Positions 7,423 to 15,400 of a stretch of DNA of 15,416 nucleotides are shown here, one piece after another. The notes below the pieces were generated by a model. That model did no database searches and was not told the DNA's origin. It worked only from the letters and a program-made list of their open reading frames with translations. Each line of letters starts with the position of its first letter. The stretch's first letter is position 1. The position numbers and the translations under genes were made by a program. This DNA is from JAAKFL01 sp964629645 (GTDB taxonomy: Bacteria; Chlamydiota; Chlamydiia; Chlamydiales; SLFE01), in assembly GCA_964629645.1 (NCBI GenBank), contig CAZVSU010000063.1, positions 1 through 15,416 of the forward strand, in the 5' to 3' direction.

Positions 7423-8694
7423 GTGTCTGAAGAATTACAAAACGAAAACATTGAAGTTGTTGTCACACGCAAACCGAACTGCCTCGTTGAGCTCGCGATC
7501 AAAGCCGCACCTTCTTTCGGCGAGGCTCAGTACAAAAAAGCCCTTAAGAACGTCCGAAAAGAAGTGACGTTTCCCGGTTTCCGAAAAGGGCGCGCACCGG
7601 ATGAAATGGTGAAAAAACAGTACGGCCCTCAGATTGACCGCGAATTCAAAGAACTCTTCCTGAACGAATCGGTCAAAGCGGCGCTGGACCTTTGCCGCCT
7701 TTACCCCTGGAACCGCTCTGAAAGGATCAAGGCCGAAGTGAACGAGGCCTCGCTCGAAAAGGGGGGCAAGTTTACCGTCTCTTTTGAAAGCTTCCCGGAA
7801 ATACCCGACATCGATCCTCAAGAGATTGCCATTGAAAAAAACGAGGCCCAAGAGATCACAGGCAAAGATGTCGAAAGGCACATCACAGCACTGCGCTATC
7901 ACCACTCGGAATGGAAAGAAATAGACAGCCGTCCTGTCCGGGAAAACGACAGAGTGGAAGTCACGGTCACATTTCCTGACGAAGAAAACGCCGATCCCGA
8001 ACAAAACGAGTTCATGGTGAACAAAAATAATATCGAAGATTGGCTCTACGAGGTCCTCATTGACAAGAAGGTGGGCGACTCTCTTGAGGTCACCCCCCCA
8101 TCGGACGATGGAAAAGCCGATCAAGTCGCCATTACGATCGATAAAATCAAAGAAGCAGAGCTCAAAGAGCTCGATGAAGAGTTTCTCAAAAAGTTCAATG
8201 TCGAATCGCTCGATCAATTTCAAGAAAAGATCAGGGATTACCTGTCTCAACAAGAAGCGGACCGCGTCGAGAACTTGACCCACCAAGCGATAGAAAAAGA
8301 GCTTGTCACAAAATATCCCTTCGAAATTCCCGGATCGCTTCTCGAACAGGAAAAACAAAGTCTTCTTCAAAACATGGTGGAGCAGCTCAAAAACTCTCAG
8401 CACAGCGATGAAGAGATCGCACAAAGAACAGATGAGCTTGAACACACCGCGCATCATCAAGCGCTTCACAATTTGCGCAATCATTACATCCTTCTCAAAA
8501 TCGCTGAAAAACAACAGTTTGATGTCTCCAGAGAGGAAGTCATGGAAGAGTTGATCAAAGGCAGCCTTCAAGCCAATGGGAGCTTGAATATGGAGGCGAT
8601 TTACAACCCCGACAAATATGCGGGACCGATCATCCGAAGACTTCAGCTCATCAAAGCGATGGAATACTTGGCTGAAAATGTCGCAATGAAATAA
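7423..8694 (+). CDS. tig: Trigger factor, ribosome-associated chaperone
   Basis: Trigger factor binds ribosomal protein L23 at the exit tunnel and shields nascent chains. The product is about 423 residues. The N-terminal ribosome-binding signature GFRKGRAP lies at residues 52-59. A middle FKBP-like region follows (NDRVEVTVTFPD, then a VGDSLEVTPP segment). The C-terminal half is a highly charged helical arm rich in Gln, Glu and Lys, as in the family's cradle domain. Start choice: AAGGA (7408-7412) precedes both TTG 7417 (4 bases) and GTG 7423 (10 bases). I prefer GTG as the commoner start; TTG would add two residues. It begins about 46 bases after the tRNA pair with no terminator between. clpP follows 61 bases on, the usual tig-clpP-clpX order. 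Confidence 0.95.
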   Translation: MSEELQNENIEVVVTRKPNCLVELAIKAAPSFGEAQYKKALKNVRKEVTFPGFRKGRAPDEMVKKQYGPQIDREFKELFLNESVKAALDLCRLYPWNRSERIKAEVNEASLEKGGKFTVSFESFPEIPDIDPQEIAIEKNEAQEITGKDVERHITALRYHHSEWKEIDSRPVRENDRVEVTVTFPDEENADPEQNEFMVNKNNIEDWLYEVLIDKKVGDSLEVTPPSDDGKADQVAITIDKIKEAELKELDEEFLKKFNVESLDQFQEKIRDYLSQQEADRVENLTHQAIEKELVTKYPFEIPGSLLEQEKQSLLQNMVEQLKNSQHSDEEIAQRTDELEHTAHHQALHNLRNHYILLKIAEKQQFDVSREEVMEELIKGSLQANGSLNMEAIYNPDKYAGPIIRRLQLIKAMEYLAENVAMK

Positions 8695-8696
8695 GC

Positions 8697-8726
8697 TTGA
8701 CTGCAGAATGTCCTGTACGCGATACA
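8697..8726 (+). promoter_or_regulatory. Weak candidate promoter for clpP-clpX
   Basis: In the 61-base gap after tig, TTGACT (8697-8702) is followed after 18 bases by GATACA (8721-8726), a weak -10. A start near 8733 would leave a short leader carrying the clpP ribosome binding site. The tig stop overlaps the element's edge. Read-through from tig is equally possible. Confidence 0.3.
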
Positions 8727-8755
8727 TAAATTAAGAACCTTCCGGAGGAATCAAG

Positions 8756-9397
8756 ATGTCCGAAATCAAGCCGCGAATGCAAATGCAGCCAATGGTATCG
8801 ACCTTAGTCCCTTACGTCATCGAAAACACGGGACAAGGAGAGCGCTCCATGGATATCTACTCGCGCCTTCTTAAAGATCGAATCATCTTCATCGGCCAGG
8901 AAATCAACGATTTAGTGGCCAATATCGTCATTGCGCAGCTGCTTTTTTTGCGTATGGAGGATCCGAAAAAACCGATCCACCTCTACATCCATTCACCGGG
9001 AGGCATGGTCTCGGCAGGTCTTGCCATTTACGACACGATGCAGCACCTTCCTTGCGATGTGAACACATGGTGCATCGGCATGTCGGCATCGATGGGGGCC
9101 CTCCTTCTGGCCGCCGGCACCAAAGGGAAAAGACATGCTCTTCCCAACAGCCGCATCATGATCCATCAACCCTCAGGCGGAATCGGCGGCACTTCGGAAG
9201 ATATCCGGATCCAGGCAAAAGAAATGCTTTATATCAAAAAGCGTATGAACGAAATCATGGCGCATCACACCGGCCAGAGTGTTGAAAAAATCGAAAAAGA
9301 TTCCGAAAGAGACTATTACATGAGCCCTGAAGAGGCCAAAGAATACGGGCTCATCGACCAGGTTGTGGTCCCTCAAGAGAAAAAAGAGACGAAATAA
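8756..9397 (+). CDS. clpP: ATP-dependent Clp protease proteolytic subunit (ClpP2-like)
   Basis: ClpP is a self-compartmentalising serine protease forming two stacked heptamers that degrade proteins fed by ClpX or another Clp ATPase. The product is 213 residues. The catalytic triad is complete: Ser112 in GMSASMGA, His137 in MIHQPSGG, and Asp186 in SERDYY. The Ser motif reads GMSASMG where most ClpPs have GQAASMG, a small departure. TLVPYVIENTGQGERSMDIYSRLLKDRI is typical of processed ClpP N-termini. GGAGGA (8744-8749) lies 6 bases before ATG 8756. Chlamydiae carry two clpP genes; the copy after tig and next to clpX is ClpP2 in C. trachomatis, so I assign this one there by context. Confidence 0.96.
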   Translation: MSEIKPRMQMQPMVSTLVPYVIENTGQGERSMDIYSRLLKDRIIFIGQEINDLVANIVIAQLLFLRMEDPKKPIHLYIHSPGGMVSAGLAIYDTMQHLPCDVNTWCIGMSASMGALLLAAGTKGKRHALPNSRIMIHQPSGGIGGTSEDIRIQAKEMLYIKKRMNEIMAHHTGQSVEKIEKDSERDYYMSPEEAKEYGLIDQVVVPQEKKETK

Positions 9398-9411
9398 AAC
9401 GGCGTAAGGCG

Positions 9412-10671
9412 ATGAGTAAAGATCAATTTTCAAAAGATGGCAAACAGACCTGTTCTTTCTGCGGACGTGGAGAAGATGGTGTTGAAAAACTCATTGCAGG
9501 ACCGAACGTCACCATCTGCGACAAATGTGTCCACCTTTGCAACAGCATTTTGGAAAAAAAACCGTCCTCGTCGACCCATTTTGAGTTTAACAGCCTCAAG
9601 CCCAAAGAGATCAAAGCAAAACTCGACCAGTACATCATCGGTCAGGAAAAAGCCAAGAAAACGATATCGGTCGCTGTCTACAACCATTACCAAAGAATTC
9701 TATCCCTCCAAAATCAAGAGACAACCGAAGAGAGTGTCGAGTTTCATAAATCCAATGTGATGCTCTTAGGCCCTACCGGCTCAGGCAAAACATTGATTGC
9801 GAAAACACTTGCCCGCATTATTGACGTCCCTTTCGCCATCGCCGATGCCACCACCTTGACAGAAGCGGGCTATGTGGGTGAGGATGTGGAAAACATCATC
9901 TTAAGACTTTTACAGTCTGCCGACTACGATGTGGGAAAAGCGGAACGAGGCATCATCTACGTCGATGAAATCGATAAAATTAACCGCACCTCATCTAATG
10001 TTTCGATCACACGCGATGTGTCGGGCGAGGGCGTTCAGCAGGCTCTTCTCAAAATCGTCGAAGGGACCGTCGCAAACATCCCGCCAAAAGGGGGAAGGAA
10101 GCATCCCAACCAAGAATACATCAAGGTGAACACTGAAAACATCCTTTTTATCGTCGGCGGAGCCTTTGCCGGCCTTGAAAAAATTGTCTCCAAAAGGCTC
10201 GGGAGAGGAACAATCGGTTTTGATGTGTCCGACAAGCAAACCATTGATCCCGATCAAAAAAGCCTTCTCTTTTCAATGGTCGAGCCTGAAGATTTGATTC
10301 AATTCGGGATGATCCCGGAATTTATCGGCCGCTTCAGCAGCATCGCCAACTGCAATGAGCTCACTGAAGCTGATCTGGTGCAAATTCTCACAGAACCTAA
10401 AAATGCGATCATAAAGCAATATCAGGCTCTATTCGGCATGGAAAATGTCAAACTTGTGTTCGATGAACAGTCTCTATATGCCATCGCAAAAAAAGCGATG
10501 GAAGCGGCCACAGGAGCCAGGGCCCTCCGTATGATTCTTGAAAATCTGATGCGCGATCTGATGTATGAAATCCCTTCCGACGACACAATCGAAGAGGTTT
10601 TGATCGAAGAAGAGACCGTTTTAGGTCAAAAACCTCCTGTCATTCGCCCCAATCAAAAGAAAAGTGCTTAA
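9412..10671 (+). CDS. clpX: ATP-dependent Clp protease ATP-binding subunit ClpX
   Basis: ClpX is a hexameric AAA+ unfoldase that recognises tagged or specific substrates and threads them into ClpP. The product is 419 residues. The N-terminal zinc-binding domain has Cys14, Cys17, Cys36 and Cys39. The AAA+ motifs are intact: Walker A GPTGSGKT (120-127), pore loop GYVG (153-156), Walker B IIYVDEID (181-188), the RDVSGEGVQQALLKIVEGT box, the ClpP-docking IGF loop (268-270), arginine finger in FIGRF (Arg307) and sensor-2 GAR (Arg370). TAAGG lies about 7 bases before ATG 9412, and clpP ends 14 bases upstream, so the two are co-transcribed. No convincing terminator follows. Confidence 0.98.
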   Translation: MSKDQFSKDGKQTCSFCGRGEDGVEKLIAGPNVTICDKCVHLCNSILEKKPSSSTHFEFNSLKPKEIKAKLDQYIIGQEKAKKTISVAVYNHYQRILSLQNQETTEESVEFHKSNVMLLGPTGSGKTLIAKTLARIIDVPFAIADATTLTEAGYVGEDVENIILRLLQSADYDVGKAERGIIYVDEIDKINRTSSNVSITRDVSGEGVQQALLKIVEGTVANIPPKGGRKHPNQEYIKVNTENILFIVGGAFAGLEKIVSKRLGRGTIGFDVSDKQTIDPDQKSLLFSMVEPEDLIQFGMIPEFIGRFSSIANCNELTEADLVQILTEPKNAIIKQYQALFGMENVKLVFDEQSLYAIAKKAMEAATGARALRMILENLMRDLMYEIPSDDTIEEVLIEEETVLGQKPPVIRPNQKKSA

Positions 10672-10858
10672 TTGGGCTCAAGACATCCATGGGCATCTTA
10701 ATTAACGTGCGCCCTCCCGTCAAATATCTTCCTTTTTAACTGGCATCGCACGTTTCACCCTATTTCATTTCAATATCTTTCTAAAAAGTCCTGACTCTCT
10801 TGATATCGGGAGTAAAAATAGACAAAACTTTATATTAATACAATTTTTTTTAACACTA

Positions 10859-10867
10859 TGCTATAAT
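10859..10867 (+). promoter_or_regulatory. Extended -10 promoter for the 1014-residue protein gene
   Basis: TGC followed by a perfect TATAAT (10862-10867) forms an extended -10 element. No good -35 is seen 16-18 bases upstream, but the region is strongly AT-rich and has eight T (10844-10851). Transcription would start near 10874, giving an 80-base leader before ATG 10954. Confidence 0.55.
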
Positions 10868-10953
10868 AAGAGAATAGGAAATAAAGTATTTATAACACAG
10901 GACACTTGCTTAAATTCAAAATTCTCATTAATTTTTAAACAGGAGGCTCCACT

Positions 10954-13900
10954 ATGGTTGGACCCATATCCCCTGTCAGCGGCCCCGGATCAAGCGAACC
11001 GCTCATTGATCCTTTCACGACAACCGGACTGCCGCAGGACACGCAAGAAGCCTTGGAAGGAACAGTACAGCGACTAAGAGACGGACGCATTCTCCCCCCT
11101 CCAAGAATCACATTCAACGATCTGTTTGCCGCGACAGTCGAAACACTGCTCGATTTGATCGCCGCGCTTAAAGATGCCGATTTCCAAGAAAACGCAGGCG
11201 TTTTTATAGCCGGATTAAGTTACGCTGACGCCGCCATTGCTAATCAAGGGATCAGCAATCAGATTGTACAAGAAGAAATTCAACAGCTTGAAGATTTAGA
11301 AGAGGACGGCCAGGCCGTCGAGACCGAAAAAACGAATGTGCTCGCGGCTCGGGACGACTACAATGATGCTGTCGATCTCTACAACACAAACCCGACGCCC
11401 GCAAATTTAACAGCGCTGCAAACGGCCGCATCCAATCTCAACTCTTCCATAGATGCCTACAACTTAGCCATTGCCGCCTACAACACGCAGCTGAGCGCAA
11501 TGGAGGCTGATCGCTCAAGCGGCGGCTTCGATTCTTTTGAAGCGACCAACGGACTGACCCCCCTCCCATTGATTCCCGAAGGAGAAAAAATCACGTTCCC
11601 CTCGACAGATCTCATTCCGAATATTGTCACGGCCCCGCCACTCATCGATTTCGACGCGAATGACCCTCTCTACACAAATTTGGACACAGAGGACATAGGC
11701 AACAGCTACTCCACAGCCTTCACCGTTTACAGTCTTGCGCTCGCAGATCTCAATAATCACATTCAAGCCATGAACACCTTAGCGGAGCAACCCGGGTTCG
11801 ATCCGGCGGTCGATTACCCGCCGCTGGCTGCGACCTACAACGATCTTGTGACAGCCTACAACACCGCTCTTGCCGCTTTGGAATCCGAACGGGATGATTT
11901 GAACGCTCTCGGGCTGCCGGGCCTTGCCCTCAATTGGGATGAAGAGCCCGAGGCGGCCATTCCCACTTCGGTGGCGACCTACACCCCCCTGCCGGCCATC
12001 GTCGACAGCATTGACAGCTTTTCTTTTTCCGACCCTTTTGCCGCAACTTCGACTGCCTATAACGACGCTGTTGCCGCCTACGAAACAGCAAAAGACGCGT
12101 TAAACAGCGTGATCGACTCTATCAATAGCGACTTCCAAGATCCCGGCTACACGTTCGCGGCCGACTACGCCGGCCTCGCCGCGCAGTACAATGCGGCACT
12201 TTCCGACTATAACGACGCTGTTGCCGATCTCGAAACGGCCATTGACGACTGGAACAGCCTCACGACAGGGTCCAGCCTCGGGACGATCGGTGCGCCGCTT
12301 GCCTTCGACATCCAACAGGAAGAGCCGCTTCCCTTAACGGTTACAACCGAGCCTCCTCCCCGCTCCGACATCGCAATCGGAGTTGTCTTCAACGGCGATT
12401 TGTATGTGAATTTCACCACAGCGGCAGACGACAACTTAGACGATACCACAGGCGATCTTGTCACCACGCAAACCATCATCAACGACCTTGTGAACTCTAA
12501 TATCGAACCGACGCAGCTGTCGCTTATCTTTTTAAAAAGGGGGCAGCCCTCTTCCGAAATTTATGAGCCGGTCACCGATGCACTGGAAAGCAGCCCGCAA
12601 AGCGACTCCTCTGTAGGAGGAAGTCTAGGGAGCCTCTTGCTCGGAATCGCAGGCTCTGAAGCGCAGCGCGCACTGTCTTCACTCGATGTCGCACAAACAT
12701 ACACAGACCTCTTTATTCAAGGCGAGGTTCAGGCGCCCAGAGGACTAAGCCGCGCCATCCAAGGCGTTTTCGGAAGAAGCCTGGAAAACATTGCTTTAGG
12801 AACAGCGCGATTTGCGATCCAAAATGCGTCGAATTTATTAGAAATTGCCAGCCCCGGGTCCTTCCCGATCAACTTGGCGGTCTTTGTTGCGCTGGCTGAA
12901 GCGCTCACGGCTGTCGGAAGCGGCGATGGGTTTACGGAAATCACAAGAGCGCTTTTGGGTGGATTAGAAGGGGTCAAAGAGCTTCCCAACGACAACCGGG
13001 AAGAACTTTTTGAAACGATCGGCAGTTTGACAACGCTTGCCATCACATTTGCCGCTCTTTCCGATCTTGGCGGAATTGCAGGGACGCCTCCTGAGTTTGC
13101 CCTCGGCACGCTGGCTCTTAATCTTTCATTTGGATCCGCCGGCTCTCAGCTCGACGTTCGGGAGGCCTTAAAATCCCTGCCCGAAACGTTGCAGGGAACA
13201 AGCCTTGATAATTTCCAAGAAGATCTGACGGGAGCCTTTACCGATGTCCTCGCCAGCGGCGGGATACCGGGCGATGCGTCCGGAGCGCTTGCGATCCGCT
13301 TTGCGGAAAAACTCTTTGCAGCAGACGATCCGGGAGCTTTTATCCGGGAAACTCTTTCAGGTTTTGACAATGCAGAAGAGTTAGGAGGTCAGATCGCCAA
13401 CCTGGCGATCCTGGCGACCTTCTCCCCACAGCTCGAAGGCCTCGCCGGTGTCTTTAACTTAGATGAAGGCGATCCAAGATTGGAGGTTGTTCGCAACCGG
13501 CTTCAAAACCAAGGATTTGACGAGGGCACTGCAGACGCCTTCACAAATGCGGGGGAAGGAAGCTTTTTGCAGCAGGCAGCAAGATTGCAAAGCGCAATTG
13601 GCCCCGAAGCGGTGAGAATCGGATTTTCGGCCATTCGAGACTTTGAAGTGGGCAGGGGCTTAAGCCAAGAGCTCGCAGGAGAGATTGACGCCCCCCGCGC
13701 TCAGCAACTTGTCAAGGACGCCTTGACGGGGATCAATTCCCTTGAGAATCAGCAAGACCGTATCATCAGCGACCTCATACAAAGAGATAACCTAAAAGCC
13801 ATTGATTTGGCGCAAGAATTTGCCGGACAAGTCACCGAAAAAGCGGAAAAATTGGACGTTTTTCTCGAATCTGTGGTCAATCCTGCGAATTCAGCGCTCC

Positions 13901-13998
13901 TCTACAACTCAGTTTATTATGAAGGCATGATCCCCAGAAAGCGAAATATGGACGTATCACCGGGAGATAACTTTGAATCGATCGACATTTCAGCCTAA
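10954..13998 (+). CDS. Large cysteine-free repeat protein, putative secreted/type III effector-like
   Basis: I do not recognise this 1014-residue protein. AGGAGG (10941-10946) sits 7 bases before ATG, so the start is firm. The N-terminus (1-35) is rich in Pro, Ser, Thr and Gly with no hydrophobic signal peptide, the composition often seen in type III secretion substrates. Residues 131-470 hold three diverged repeats, each a helical Tyr/Asn/Ala-rich segment followed by a proline-rich linker. Residues 471-545 look mixed alpha/beta (GVVFNGDLYVNF). Residues 550-980 are helical, with a two-copy repeat (633-710 and 768-832). The C-terminus has YYEGMIPRKR (988-997). I see no Cys at all, only two Trp, and an excess of Asp and Glu. 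There is no membrane segment of clear length. By position and size it could be the larger member of a chlamydial DUF582-type effector pair like CT711/CT712, but I cannot confirm homology. A structural or adhesin role is also possible. Confidence 0.8.
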   Translation: MVGPISPVSGPGSSEPLIDPFTTTGLPQDTQEALEGTVQRLRDGRILPPPRITFNDLFAATVETLLDLIAALKDADFQENAGVFIAGLSYADAAIANQGISNQIVQEEIQQLEDLEEDGQAVETEKTNVLAARDDYNDAVDLYNTNPTPANLTALQTAASNLNSSIDAYNLAIAAYNTQLSAMEADRSSGGFDSFEATNGLTPLPLIPEGEKITFPSTDLIPNIVTAPPLIDFDANDPLYTNLDTEDIGNSYSTAFTVYSLALADLNNHIQAMNTLAEQPGFDPAVDYPPLAATYNDLVTAYNTALAALESERDDLNALGLPGLALNWDEEPEAAIPTSVATYTPLPAIVDSIDSFSFSDPFAATSTAYNDAVAAYETAKDALNSVIDSINSDFQDPGYTFAADYAGLAAQYNAALSDYNDAVADLETAIDDWNSLTTGSSLGTIGAPLAFDIQQEEPLPLTVTTEPPPRSDIAIGVVFNGDLYVNFTTAADDNLDDTTGDLVTTQTIINDLVNSNIEPTQLSLIFLKRGQPSSEIYEPVTDALESSPQSDSSVGGSLGSLLLGIAGSEAQRALSSLDVAQTYTDLFIQGEVQAPRGLSRAIQGVFGRSLENIALGTARFAIQNASNLLEIASPGSFPINLAVFVALAEALTAVGSGDGFTEITRALLGGLEGVKELPNDNREELFETIGSLTTLAITFAALSDLGGIAGTPPEFALGTLALNLSFGSAGSQLDVREALKSLPETLQGTSLDNFQEDLTGAFTDVLASGGIPGDASGALAIRFAEKLFAADDPGAFIRETLSGFDNAEELGGQIANLAILATFSPQLEGLAGVFNLDEGDPRLEVVRNRLQNQGFDEGTADAFTNAGEGSFLQQAARLQSAIGPEAVRIGFSAIRDFEVGRGLSQELAGEIDAPRAQQLVKDALTGINSLENQQDRIISDLIQRDNLKAIDLAQEFAGQVTEKAEKLDVFLESVVNPANSALLYNSVYYEGMIPRKRNMDVSPGDNFESIDISA
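11344..12363 (+). repeat. Three diverged in-frame ~115-residue tandem repeats
   Basis: Protein residues 131-470 of the 1014-residue product. Anchor tyrosines of the second helix fall at 169 (AYNLAIAAYNTQLSAME), 295 (TYNDLVTAYNTALAALE) and 412 (QYNAALSDYNDAVADLE), 126 and 117 residues apart. Copies 2 and 3 also share a first helix (TAFTVYSLALADLN at 254; TAYNDAVAAYETAKDALN at 367) and a PG(F/Y)xxAxDYxxLAxxYN segment (280 and 397). Each copy ends in a proline-rich linker. A 20-base stretch is identical at 12057-12076 and 12207-12226, within copy 3. Confidence 0.65.
12850..13449 (+). repeat. Two-copy diverged helical module in the C-terminal half
   Basis: Residues 633-710 and 768-832 of the 1014-residue protein align by eye. 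Both have an Ala/Leu helix (LAVFVALAEALTAVG; GALAIRFAEKLFAAD), then GDGFTEITRALLGG versus DPGAFIRETLSGF, then EELFETIGSLTTLAITFAALSD versus EELGGQIANLAILATFSPQ, and finally GGIAG versus LEGLAG. The copies start 135 residues apart. A weaker third copy may follow from about residue 865. Confidence 0.45.
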
Positions 13999-14009
13999 TG
14001 AAGGGAATT

Positions 14010-14038
14010 TTGAAAGTAAATAAAAATTATAGTATAAT
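14010..14038 (+). promoter_or_regulatory. Promoter of the 434-residue protein gene
   Basis: TTGAAA (14010-14015) and a perfect TATAAT (14033-14038) are 17 bases apart, with an all A/T-rich spacer. It starts 12 bases after the stop of the preceding gene. Transcription near 14045 gives a ~50-base AT-rich leader. The gene can therefore be expressed independently of its large neighbour. Confidence 0.7.
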
Positions 14039-14095
14039 AATAAAGTAAAGAAATAGTTAATACTCTATCAAGATATAATAAATTAGGAGAATCTT

Positions 14096-15400
14096 ATGTC
14101 ATCTCTCAGTTTTGATCTAAAAGGAATTACCAGTCCGATTACGGTCCGAAGCGAGTACACTGACACAATCGTCAACGGTTTCTACACCGACAGGTACAAT
14201 ACCATCAGCGGCCTTTTTGAACTGGACATCAACCCTCCGACAGCCACTTACACCGATGATGATGTCGAAGATTTATGGGAGGCCCTCAGCGAATTAAAAT
14301 TGGGCGCTGTCAATGGAATCGATACCGCAACAGGACAACCCGTTCCGTCGGGACAAGACCCTGTAGGCAAGCGCGCTTTCTACACCTACGGCATGGCGCA
14401 ATCGCTAGACGAATTGCTGAAATCCCTCGAATCTGTCGGATTCGACACGGTCACCCCCCCGATTAGAGGAGACGCATCCCGCATCGACCAGCTCGAAACG
14501 TGGCAGGATTTAGACGACGTCGGCTTAAGAGAAATTTTGATCAGAATGGGCGGCCTGGTCGCCAGCAACAGAACGCTGCAGGCTCTTGTCGAGCTGGAAT
14601 ACGTCAAAGCCGGAAATGAGATTTTAGGGGAAAACTTGGAAGACTTAGACGAAGCACTGAACCTGACGAAAGACGCGCTGGACGTTCTGGAAAGCGCCCA
14701 GCTTTTGAAAAACAAAATCGACTCTGTCACACGTGAAATTGGCGATGTGGGTGACGACCCGCGTAACCAAGATCAGTGGACAGTCAGAACTTTCGACAAT
14801 CCACCTAATCCTAGTGATCCCGACGCACCTGATGGCGAAAGCGTATTTCCTGATGCGAGCTCCTATAACGATATCTATGAGCGCAAGATGGTCACAGCCT
14901 TTAATGAGCCTTTAGGCGTCGAACTCCAAATTGAAGAAGCCGATTTGACAGAGTTTATCAAAACAGTCAGCGATCTTGGGCAAATACGGGCGCAGCTTCT
15001 GGAGCTCAATCCCAACTCGCCGCTTATTGAAAGCATTGATACCGTGCTGCGGGATATGATGCGGATTCCGGATGGGGAACCGGTCTACATTCCCGACGTG
15101 GATTACAATTTCGGCGGTGTCGCAGAAGGAGACATTCAACCCATAGAAGATTCCTTAAACCAACTGTTGTTTTGGGTCTACGACGGCTACTCGGCTTCCA
15201 ACCAAAACGGAGTCGAGTCCGGTAATTTCCAAAGGAATCTAACCGGTGCCATCACAGCGGCGCAAAACTTAAACGATACGCAAAAAGAGGACTTGAGACG
15301 ATTCATGTATCTTTTCGAACAGTTTTACAAGTCCGCCAGTGCGATCTTGCAGGCCATCGACAGGATGGTCAATAAAATGGCCCAAAATATTAAGGGTTAA
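14096..15400 (+). CDS. Cysteine-free acidic helical protein, putative secreted partner of the upstream gene
   Basis: I do not recognise this 434-residue protein. AGGAG (14085-14089) precedes ATG 14096 by 6 bases. There is no signal peptide or membrane segment; the first 45 residues are polar and rich in Ser and Thr. Residues 55-115 and 135-215 look helical, and 160-205 has Leu spacing that could form a coiled coil. Residues 218-255 are a Pro/Asp/Asn-rich linker (DNPPNPSDPDAPDG). The last 55 residues (380-434), opening with NLTGAITAAQNLNDTQKEDL, form a long amphipathic helix rich in Phe, Tyr, Met and Leu, ending in a basic KMAQNIKG. It has no Cys. Its 97-base spacing from the 1014-residue gene, its own promoter and the shared composition suggest a functional pair. 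From memory, small DUF582 proteins such as CT712 (~390 residues) are similar in size; this is a guess at family, not a match. Confidence 0.8.
   Translation: MSSLSFDLKGITSPITVRSEYTDTIVNGFYTDRYNTISGLFELDINPPTATYTDDDVEDLWEALSELKLGAVNGIDTATGQPVPSGQDPVGKRAFYTYGMAQSLDELLKSLESVGFDTVTPPIRGDASRIDQLETWQDLDDVGLREILIRMGGLVASNRTLQALVELEYVKAGNEILGENLEDLDEALNLTKDALDVLESAQLLKNKIDSVTREIGDVGDDPRNQDQWTVRTFDNPPNPSDPDAPDGESVFPDASSYNDIYERKMVTAFNEPLGVELQIEEADLTEFIKTVSDLGQIRAQLLELNPNSPLIESIDTVLRDMMRIPDGEPVYIPDVDYNFGGVAEGDIQPIEDSLNQLLFWVYDGYSASNQNGVESGNFQRNLTGAITAAQNLNDTQKEDLRRFMYLFEQFYKSASAILQAIDRMVNKMAQNIKG

Noticed and set aside
7435..8727. 430-codon open frame on the minus strand opposite tig
   Set aside because: It is a codon-position shadow of the clear trigger factor gene, giving a Phe/Asp/Arg-rich translation with no family motifs and no promoter or ribosome binding site.
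10704..10754. 8-bp inverted repeat (AACGTGCG/CGCACGTT) after clpX as a terminator
   Set aside because: The loop is ~35 bases and no T run follows the right arm. A weak role in mRNA ending or regulator binding cannot be excluded.
14074..14079. Second TATAAT before the 434-residue gene
   Set aside because: Transcription from it would begin at or inside the ribosome binding site, and no -35 is visible. The element at 14010-14038 is better.
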